From positions 1-14,658 of the forward strand of contig CAMURE010000007.1 in assembly GCA_947097375.1 (NCBI GenBank): a stretch of DNA of 14,658 bases, given 5' to 3'. The notes beneath the pieces are model-generated. The model was not told the DNA's origin, did no database searches, and was given only the letters and a program-made list of their open reading frames with translations. Of the stretch, positions 1 through 5,989 are shown piece after piece. Source of the DNA: an uncultured Candidatus Saccharibacteria bacterium (GTDB taxonomy: Bacteria; Patescibacteria; Saccharimonadia; Saccharimonadales; Nanosynbacteraceae). The translations under genes and the position numbers were made by a program. Within the stretch, counting starts at the first letter, position 1; each line of letters starts with the position of its first letter.

Positions 1-2
1 AG

Positions 3-1052
3 ATCGGTCATTTTCGTAAGGGCAGTGAGGTAGCACAACAGACGGTTCATCAAGCTGCTGCTCAGGATGGTACGTGGAATGAGCAGGGGATTATCAATTA
101 TGCATCGACGGTGTTTAATCGGTTTCAGTATGATTGGGAGCGGATGGACTTACCGTCAATTCAGCAATACGTCACACCAAACTATGCACGGCATATCGGG
201 CTAATGTTGTATGCCCTACAACAGATGGGGCGAGTCAATCGTATGAAAGGGGTGGCTATTGATGAGGCCGTTATCACACGGGCGTATGACGATGTGAATG
301 ATCAGAATGACCGAGTGAGCGTGAGCTTCGTTGCTTCGGCTAATGACGAATTGGTTGATGCTACGAGTGGTGCAGTGCTGTATCGTGACACTAGTGAATT
401 TGGTGAACAGTGGAACTTTGTGCGCTCAGGCAACGGCTGGCTACTAGATAGTATCGACCAGGCAACAGAGGACTCTATGCAGCGTATCGCGTCTATGCAG
501 CAATTTGCAGCGCAATATAATATGTATTTCAGTCCGGATTGGGGACGGTTACTGCTGCCAACCCGTGGTGAGTTATTCAAGAAGGGCTTTGAGGGTACTG
601 ATATCAATAACCATATCATTGGGTTTTGGACGGGTAATTTACTGGTGCAACTGTATACGTATATGGCCGATACCTCAAATGGTGATTCAGCAGTTACTTA
701 TATTATTGGGCAGGTTAATTTGCCAAAGTCGTATGGTGGGATTTTAGTGGAACGTCGGGATTCACGTTTCCTAAAACGGTTTAGGGCGCCGTCAGGCTAT
801 AAAAAAGTAGAACTGGAATGGGGTGACTTTAACAAGCGCTACCAAGTATACGCTACCGATGAGAATCAGGTGACGAGCTTTGAGCTGCTCAATCCAAGTT
901 TCATGGCATGGTTGTATGATCAAGATATTAAGGTTAATATTGAGGTGGTAGATAATATTGTTTATCTCTATGCCAAAATTTCCACTGGCGAGATGCGCTA
1001 CGCGGAGATGATGGATATTTTGCAGAAATCACATAAAGAACTCAAGATGTAA
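3..1052 (+). CDS. Tim44-like / DUF3137-like domain protein (5' end outside window)
   Basis: The reading frame is open from base 3, so this is the last 349 residues of a longer protein. The GTG at 111 is only an internal valine. Residues about 20-160 look like a Tim44-like domain: an aromatic/acidic N-terminal helix, 'MDLPSIQQYVTP', 'ALQQMGRVNRM', then alternating strands ending 'EQWNFVRSGNGWLLDSI'. Residues about 185-349 resemble DUF3137: 'DINNHIIGFWTGNLLVQLY', 'GGILVERRDSRFLKRF', 'FNKRYQVYATDE', 'LLNPSFMAWL', 'VDNIVYLYAK'. Both families occur in membrane-associated bacterial proteins of poorly known function, and DUF3137 proteins often sit near LemA proteins. Any membrane segment would lie in the missing N-terminal part. 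The stop codon lies inside the galU Shine-Dalgarno sequence, so the two genes are probably cotranscribed and coupled. The exact role is unknown. Confidence 0.75.
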   Translation: MGHFRKGSEVAQQTVHQAAAQDGTWNEQGIINYASTVFNRFQYDWERMDLPSIQQYVTPNYARHIGLMLYALQQMGRVNRMKGVAIDEAVITRAYDDVNDQNDRVSVSFVASANDELVDATSGAVLYRDTSEFGEQWNFVRSGNGWLLDSIDQATEDSMQRIASMQQFAAQYNMYFSPDWGRLLLPTRGELFKKGFEGTDINNHIIGFWTGNLLVQLYTYMADTSNGDSAVTYIIGQVNLPKSYGGILVERRDSRFLKRFRAPSGYKKVELEWGDFNKRYQVYATDENQVTSFELLNPSFMAWLYDQDIKVNIEVVDNIVYLYAKISTGEMRYAEMMDILQKSHKELKM

Positions 1053-1057
1053 GGAGG
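1051..1057 (+). promoter_or_regulatory. Shine-Dalgarno of galU overlapping the upstream stop codon
   Basis: AAGGAGG lies 4 bases before the ATG at 1062 and starts within the TAA stop (1050-1052) of the upstream gene. It is a near-perfect anti-16S match. It fixes the galU start and suggests translational coupling. Confidence 0.8.
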
Positions 1058-1061
1058 AAAT

Positions 1062-1892
1062 ATGATTACCAAAGCTATTATTCCAGTCGCTGGTTGGGGC
1101 ACACGAATGCTACCAATTACTAAATCAATTGAAAAATGCATGCTGCCAATTGGCAATCGACCGCTGATTGATTATGTGGTACAGGACTGCTTGGCGGCCG
1201 GCGTGCGTGAGCTGATTTTTGTGGTTGGCGAGCAGAGCTCACAGTTAGAGAGCTATTATCGGAGCAATATTTTACTTAATGATTATTTGCGGAGCAAGGG
1301 CAAAGATGACAAGTTAGCTCTGGTGGCGCCGATTGATGCGAAGCTTCACTTTGTGACGCAGCCGAGCTATGGTAAGTATGGCTCAGCAGTACCGGTAGCC
1401 CTGGCGGCTGATTATCTCGAGGATGGTGAGTCGGCAGTGGTGCTGATGGGTGATGACTTTATGTATAATGCCGATGGCTCAAGCGAAGTGGCGCGGCTAT
1501 TGGCGGCGACGCCAGACGGTCAATGTAGCCTGCTGGCTCAGGAAGTACCGGGCGATGACATTAGTCGGTACGGGGCGATTGTGATAGACGAGGCTGGTAA
1601 TTTTGTAGAGATCGTGGAAAAGCCAGAGCCAGAAGAGGCGCCAAGTCACTTTGCCAACACCGGTAAGTACGTTCTCACCAAACAAGTGATTCAGTCTTGT
1701 GCCGATGTTGAAATATCGCCGCGTGGAGAGTATGAATTAACTGATGCAGTCAGTAATTATGCTCGGGCCGGCGGTGTCGTCAAGGTTGTGCCAGCGGTAG
1801 GTATGCATTTGGACGGCGGTAACGTCGATGGTTGGCTGCATGCGAACAATGTAGTATGTGGGCGATCTGGATCATGTTCGTGTGAAATCTGA
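1062..1892 (+). CDS. galU: GalU-like UTP--glucose-1-phosphate uridylyltransferase
   Basis: This is a nucleotidyltransferase of 276 residues that would convert UTP and glucose-1-phosphate to UDP-glucose and pyrophosphate, supplying envelope glycan synthesis in the cytoplasm. The N-terminal signature is 'IIPVAGWGTRMLP' (residues 6-18), the nucleotide-binding loop of the family. Other family features are 'VTQPSYGKYGSAVPV' (98-112), the metal/sugar site 'LMGDDF' (128-133), 'IVEKPEPEEAPS' (184-195) followed by 'NTGKYVL', and the C-terminal 'LDGGNVDGWLHAN' (250-262). The usual 'PKEMLP' is 'EKCMLP' here (residues 24-29), a variant I associate with CPR bacteria. The protein is slightly short (most GalU are 280-300 residues) and ends in an odd Ser/Cys tail encoded within a hairpin. 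Another sugar-1-phosphate specificity cannot be excluded. Confidence 0.85.
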   Translation: MITKAIIPVAGWGTRMLPITKSIEKCMLPIGNRPLIDYVVQDCLAAGVRELIFVVGEQSSQLESYYRSNILLNDYLRSKGKDDKLALVAPIDAKLHFVTQPSYGKYGSAVPVALAADYLEDGESAVVLMGDDFMYNADGSSEVARLLAATPDGQCSLLAQEVPGDDISRYGAIVIDEAGNFVEIVEKPEPEEAPSHFANTGKYVLTKQVIQSCADVEISPRGEYELTDAVSNYARAGGVVKVVPAVGMHLDGGNVDGWLHANNVVCGRSGSCSCEI

Positions 1893-1904
1893 TCGAACAT
1901 GATC
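1870..1904 (+). terminator. 11-bp perfect hairpin across the galU stop codon, terminator-like
   Basis: GATCATGTTCG (1870-1880) pairs perfectly with CGAACATGATC (1894-1904) around a 13-base loop containing the galU stop. The sequence that follows (TTTACTT) is only a weak T tract, so intrinsic termination is plausible but not certain. The arm ends 5 bases before the -35 box of the adhesin promoter, so an operator or an mRNA 3'-end stabiliser is also possible. Confidence 0.45.
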
Positions 1905-1909
1905 TTTAC

Positions 1910-1938
1910 TTGCCAGACGCTTATGCTTAGCGTATAAT
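1910..1938 (+). promoter_or_regulatory. Sigma70-type promoter of the adhesin gene
   Basis: TTGCCA (1910-1915), a 17-base spacer and a perfect TATAAT (1933-1938). Transcription would start near 1945 and give a leader of about 50 bases containing the Shine-Dalgarno AGGGGG (1981-1986), 8 bases before the ATG at 1995. The adhesin is therefore transcribed separately from galU. Confidence 0.75.
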
Positions 1939-1994
1939 GTAGTCGTTAGTACTCTAAATACCGAAATATACAATAATAACAGGGGGCATCACGC

Positions 1995-4343
1995 ATGAAG
2001 ATAACACAAAAGACAAAGCGATTGTTGCTGGCGAATGCGGTAGTTGCGGCTATTGTCGGCGTGTTGACAATGCACTACCTAGCATCAAGCCAGTTGGCAA
2101 AAGCTGATCCTATCAATTCAACTGACTTCGTCATGACTATTGATACGCGAAAAGGAGCTGGCAACACGTTTACCATACCGACATTTGGTAGTGGTTATAA
2201 TTACAACGTTGCATGCGGTAATGGCGTGACGCTGACCGGTCAGACGGGTAATGCGGTATGTTCGTATGCAACAGCTGGTGAGTATCAGATTCGCATTAGC
2301 GGCGCTTTCCCGCGCATATTCTTTAACTTTACCGGTGATAAGCTAAAAGTTATTTCGATTGATCAGTGGGGTACGAATGAGTGGCTGAATATGGAGCATG
2401 CCTTTGATGGTGCCGAGAATCTCGATGTGAAGGCTACCGATAAACCGCGGATGGGCAAGGTGGTAAGTCTGGCGTATATGTTTCGAGATGCCAAGAACCT
2501 AAAGGGTGTAGGTGCTGACTGGCAATGGGACACCGCCAATGTCCAGAGTTTGAATAGTACATTCTCTGGAGCTCGCCAGTTTAACCAAGACATTTCTAAT
2601 TGGAATACGGCTAAGGTAACTGACATGGATAACACGTTTACCAATGCCTACGAGTTTAATCAGCCAATTCAAAAATGGGATGTTAGCAAAGTAACGACGA
2701 TGGTGGCAGTATTGGCATACGCCAAAAAGTTTAATCAGCCAATTGGTGAGTGGAATACCGCACGATTGTCAGATGCTCTCCTAGCGCTTGCTGGTGCTGA
2801 GAAATTTGACCAGTCACTGGCACATTGGGATGTCCGTCAATTAACAAATGCAGACGGATTACTCAATGGAATAAAGATATCGACTCCAAATTATGATGCA
2901 ACATTGATGGCGTGGCAGGGACAGGCAGTAAATAATAACGTCAAGCTCGGCGGTGGTAATAGCAAGTTCTGCCTGGCGGATACGCAGCGCAGCAACTTGG
3001 TGAACGCAAAAGCATGGACGATTGCTGATGGCGGTAAAGACTGTACAGCATATGCAGTGACCGCGGTAGACTATGCCGGTGCTGCCAATATTGATGAGAA
3101 CAGCGCAGTCGGGACAGTGTTGGGTCGGCTGACGAGTACTGACGCTGTCGGCTCACCACAGGGTGATTTCACCTATACGCTTGGCTGTGCTGGTGCGCAA
3201 AATAATCTTGTGACGATTGATGGCGACACGATCAAGCTAGCACGGTCACCAGACTATGAGCAGAATACCACGCTAGCAATTTGTATTCGCGCTACCAACA
3301 AAGCAGGGCAGACATTTGATAAACACCTAACGATTACGGTGAATAATCTGTTCACCCTTTCGTATAATGCAAACGGTGCTAATGCTGGTACAGTGCCAGC
3401 CTCAACAGGAGAGACGCTTCGCTCTGGTGCTACAGTGGCTGTGGCAGCAAATACCGGTAACTTGGCAAAAACCGGCCATACTTTCACTGGTTGGAATACG
3501 ATGGCTAATGGTGGTGGCACAGCATATGCGACAGGTGCAGCAGTGACGATAACGGCTGATACAACGCTATATGCGCAGTGGCAGGTCAACAACTATACAT
3601 TGCATTTTGATACCAAGGGCGGCTCTACTGTACCGGATCAAACAGTGGTATTTGGTGCGAAGGCAACAGCACCAGCAGTGCCAACTAAAGCCGGTCACAC
3701 GTTCGCTGGTTGGTACAAGGACGCTGGATTTACGCAACCCTGGGATTTTACGACTGACACGATGCCGGCAGCTGACACAACACTTCATGCTAAGTGGACA
3801 GTGAATCAGTATAAGGTGCACTATGATGCAAATACTGGTAGCGGCGCAACGCCAGATACCGTTGGTAATTATGATGCTACGGTACAGTTGGCGAACAGTA
3901 ACTTTACAAAAACCGGTCATGCCTTCACTGGTTGGAATATGATGGCTAACGGTGGTGGCACAGCATATGCAGCTGGTGATAATTTCCACCTAACTGGCGA
4001 CGTAACGTTGTATGCCCAGTGGCGCAAGAATAACTATACGCTTACCTTTGATTCACGGGATGGTTCACCTGTACCGCCACAAACGGTAGAGTACGGCGCC
4101 AAGGCAACTGAGCCAACCCCGCCGACCAAAACCGGCCACACATTCGCCGGTTGGTATAAAGATGCCGGGTTCACTAATCCATGGAACTTTGGCACTGACA
4201 CGATGCCAGATGCCAATACAACACTGTATGCCAAGTGGACGATTAATCAGTATAAGGTGCATTATGATGCAAATACCGGCACGGGGACAATAAGCGATAC
4301 AGTTGGCAATTATAATAAGTACTGTTCAGATAGCAGCAAATAG
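1995..4343 (+). CDS. Large secreted repeat adhesin, N-terminal part (frameshifted)
   Basis: Residues 1-782 of a surface protein that should continue in the next frame. A signal peptide is clear: basic n-region (KITQKTKR), hydrophobic core about 10-30, and a likely cleavage after 'LAKA' (residue 37). BspA/DUF285-type repeats of about 25 residues lie at about 175-295 ('FNQDISNWNTAKVTDM', 'FNQPIQKWDVSKVTTM', 'FNQPIGEWNTARLSDA', 'FDQSLAHWDVRQLTNA'). A cadherin-like domain is at about 352-451 ('NIDENSAVGTVLGRLTSTD'). InlB-type B-repeats (Flg_new) begin at 453, 533, 605, 680 and 752, with 'GHTFTGWNTMANGGG' or 'GHTFAGWYKDAGF' cores. The fifth repeat is cut by a stop at 4341-4343 because of one extra base near 4320; the last frame-0 residues (YCSDSSK) match nothing in the repeats. 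Such domains mediate binding to host cells or matrices. In an epibiont the target could be the host bacterium, but that is inference. Confidence 0.85.
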   Translation: MKITQKTKRLLLANAVVAAIVGVLTMHYLASSQLAKADPINSTDFVMTIDTRKGAGNTFTIPTFGSGYNYNVACGNGVTLTGQTGNAVCSYATAGEYQIRISGAFPRIFFNFTGDKLKVISIDQWGTNEWLNMEHAFDGAENLDVKATDKPRMGKVVSLAYMFRDAKNLKGVGADWQWDTANVQSLNSTFSGARQFNQDISNWNTAKVTDMDNTFTNAYEFNQPIQKWDVSKVTTMVAVLAYAKKFNQPIGEWNTARLSDALLALAGAEKFDQSLAHWDVRQLTNADGLLNGIKISTPNYDATLMAWQGQAVNNNVKLGGGNSKFCLADTQRSNLVNAKAWTIADGGKDCTAYAVTAVDYAGAANIDENSAVGTVLGRLTSTDAVGSPQGDFTYTLGCAGAQNNLVTIDGDTIKLARSPDYEQNTTLAICIRATNKAGQTFDKHLTITVNNLFTLSYNANGANAGTVPASTGETLRSGATVAVAANTGNLAKTGHTFTGWNTMANGGGTAYATGAAVTITADTTLYAQWQVNNYTLHFDTKGGSTVPDQTVVFGAKATAPAVPTKAGHTFAGWYKDAGFTQPWDFTTDTMPAADTTLHAKWTVNQYKVHYDANTGSGATPDTVGNYDATVQLANSNFTKTGHAFTGWNMMANGGGTAYAAGDNFHLTGDVTLYAQWRKNNYTLTFDSRDGSPVPPQTVEYGAKATEPTPPTKTGHTFAGWYKDAGFTNPWNFGTDTMPDANTTLYAKWTINQYKVHYDANTGTGTISDTVGNYNKYCSDSSK
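3591..4031 (+). repeat. Long tandem repeat, copy 1 (two InlB-type B-repeats)
   Basis: This 441-base unit encodes a 72-residue 'WYK-type' B-repeat followed by a 75-residue 'WN-type' B-repeat. The same pair recurs immediately downstream, with matching DNA stretches such as CAGTATAAGGTGCA at 3807 and 4248. A further single WN-type repeat precedes it at 3351-3590. Confidence 0.8.
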
Positions 4344-4473
4344 CTTCACGAAAGTAGGTCATGCGTTCACTGGCTGGAATACCGAGGCAAACGGTACAGG
4401 CACGCCTTACGCCGCTGGTGCTAATATTCAGTTGACCGGTGACGTGACACTGTACGCCCAGTGGCGCGATTCA
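4032..4473 (+). repeat. Long tandem repeat, copy 2 (contains the frameshift)
   Basis: Second copy of the WYK+WN repeat pair, 442 bases rather than 441. The single additional base falls between 'GGCAATTATAAT' and 'ACTGTTCAG', where copy 1 has two in-frame codons. This length difference locates the frameshift inside the repeat. Confidence 0.75.
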
Positions 4474-5853
4474 CAGCCGCCAGTAACACCAGCTGCCGCT
4501 CCAGATATGACCGCTCCTTCAGATACTGGCGATAGCAACTCGGATAATATTACGAATAAAACCAAACCAGCCTTTACGCTAATGTGCACTGAGACAGGCA
4601 GCACCTTGACGTTGTATGTAGATGGGGTTGCGAATGGGGCGGTAAATTGCACTGGCCCTGGTCCGGTTAATGTAGCTCCGACAACACCACTGTCTGAGGG
4701 TAATCACGCAATAACATTTACTGAGACCGATGCGGCTGGTAATGCTTCGCAGGGCTCACCGGCACTAACGGTGACAATTGATACGACTGCTCCGGCCGCT
4801 CCAGCGGTTACGGTTGATTCGGTGACTGCTGATAATACAATTAATGCCGCCGAAGCAGCTGCGCCGCAAATTATTCGTGGCTTGGCTACTGGTACTCGTC
4901 CTGGTGATAAGGTGAGGGTAACGGTTAATGGTACGACGTATGAGACGACTGTTGATGGGACCGGCGCCTTTGCAGTGACAGTTCCGGGTGCTGAGCTAGT
5001 ATCAGACCCCGATCATACGATTGATGTAACGGTAATTGCTTCTGACGTGGCTGGCAATACGACTAGTACAACTATGACAAAAACCTACAACGTTGATGCT
5101 GATGTTGTTGCACCACCAGCGAAAGCAACGCTTAAATCATCTTCTGATTCCGGTGCTAGCGACTCAGATAATATTACCAACAACACGACACCGACGGTGA
5201 TATTGCAGTGTACATCAGCTACCGACAAGCTGCATCTTATCGTTGATGGTGTTGAGGTGCAGACTATCAACTGTACGGCGGCGGGACCGATTGAGGTGAC
5301 TTTACCGAATGCATTAAATGACGGCAATCATACCGTGGTGTACCGCAGAGAGACGCCAGCTGGTAATATATCAGCACCGTCAACACCGCTAGCACTAACG
5401 ATTGATACGATTGCACCGACTGGTACGCTTGGCACGCAACAAGCCACGACTGCTTCGCCTGCTTTGAGCGGTACAGTGAATGATCCTTCTGCTACGGTGA
5501 CCGTGACTATTAATGGGGTTGACTATCCGGCGACGGTTGCAGGAGGAACTTGGACACTGCCGGCCAATGTTATCGCTGCGCTTGGCAATGGAGTGCACGC
5601 GGTCAAGCTAACCTTTACCGATATCGCTGGCAATACCTCGACTGTGACAAGGCCACTCACAATCACTTTACCAACGCCGCCGGCTCCACAGCCGCAGCCG
5701 GGCAGTCCAAATCCAGCTCAGAGCCAGAATCAGAAGAAATCTGGCACATCACTAGCCGACACTGGTGATAATGGTTATCTACTTATTGGCATATCGAGTC
5801 TCGCGGTTGCCGCTGGTCTGATCGGTATTTATCGGTTACGGCGTTTGTATTAA
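4303..5853 (+). CDS. Large adhesin, C-terminal part with Ig-like domains and LADTG anchor
   Basis: This frame continues the upstream adhesin: from 'TVQIAANSFTKVGHAFTGW' it completes the fifth InlB-type repeat, matching repeat three ('TVQLANSNFTKTGHAFTGW'). The only start before that is a TTG at 4303 with no Shine-Dalgarno, so it is not an independent gene. Counted from that TTG, four Ig-like domains follow at about 70-160, 163-264, 271-368 and 371-455. The first and third share a Cys pair (residues 95/116 and 303/324) and a Ser/Asp-rich entry 'DSDNITN'. The second has the 'DNTINAAEAAAP...GDKVRVTVNG' pattern of giant RTX-type adhesins. A Pro/Gln linker (457-480) leads to LADTG (484-488), a hydrophobic segment (491-510) and a basic tail RLRR, the layout of a sortase cell-wall signal. 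LAxTG is the motif known for class E sortases. With the shift repaired the precursor is about 1,285 residues. Confidence 0.85.
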   Translation: MAIIISTVQIAANSFTKVGHAFTGWNTEANGTGTPYAAGANIQLTGDVTLYAQWRDSQPPVTPAAAPDMTAPSDTGDSNSDNITNKTKPAFTLMCTETGSTLTLYVDGVANGAVNCTGPGPVNVAPTTPLSEGNHAITFTETDAAGNASQGSPALTVTIDTTAPAAPAVTVDSVTADNTINAAEAAAPQIIRGLATGTRPGDKVRVTVNGTTYETTVDGTGAFAVTVPGAELVSDPDHTIDVTVIASDVAGNTTSTTMTKTYNVDADVVAPPAKATLKSSSDSGASDSDNITNNTTPTVILQCTSATDKLHLIVDGVEVQTINCTAAGPIEVTLPNALNDGNHTVVYRRETPAGNISAPSTPLALTIDTIAPTGTLGTQQATTASPALSGTVNDPSATVTVTINGVDYPATVAGGTWTLPANVIAALGNGVHAVKLTFTDIAGNTSTVTRPLTITLPTPPAPQPQPGSPNPAQSQNQKKSGTSLADTGDNGYLLIGISSLAVAAGLIGIYRLRRLY

Positions 5854-5953
5854 TAGTCTGTAGGATATTGCCGATAAGTGGGTAGTTTAGGCTGGACTGG
5901 ATGCATTACAATCCTGTCATCCAATACCAGTACAGAGGGTCTGGATGAAGATA

Positions 5954-5982
5954 TTGACAAGTAAGTAATTTAGTGGTATTAT
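5954..5982 (+). promoter_or_regulatory. Consensus promoter abutting the FHA-PP2C start codon
   Basis: Perfect TTGACA (5954-5959), a 17-base spacer ending in TGG (extended -10), and TATTAT (5977-5982). Exactly 7 bases separate the -10 box from the ATG at 5990, so transcription should start at or within a base of the start codon, giving a leaderless mRNA. An in-frame ATG at 5981 overlaps the -10 box and would lie upstream of the transcript start. Confidence 0.8.
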
Positions 5983-5989
5983 GTCATCC

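Noticed and set aside
111..113. GTG 111 as start of the first gene
   Set aside because: The frame is open to the window edge, no Shine-Dalgarno precedes it, and upstream residues fit the Tim44-like domain.
1874..1900. Possible parS-like site (TGTTC...GAACA)
   Set aside because: The outer TGTTC and GAACA resemble parS ends, but the central CACGTG is missing and the arms are 13 bases apart. It is better explained as a hairpin.
4303..4317. Independent second gene starting at TTG 4303
   Set aside because: No Shine-Dalgarno or suitable promoter, no signal peptide, and the first residues complete a repeat begun in the other frame.
5854..5953. Terminator after the adhesin
   Set aside because: Only short imperfect stems are present and none is followed by a T tract; I see no convincing terminator here.
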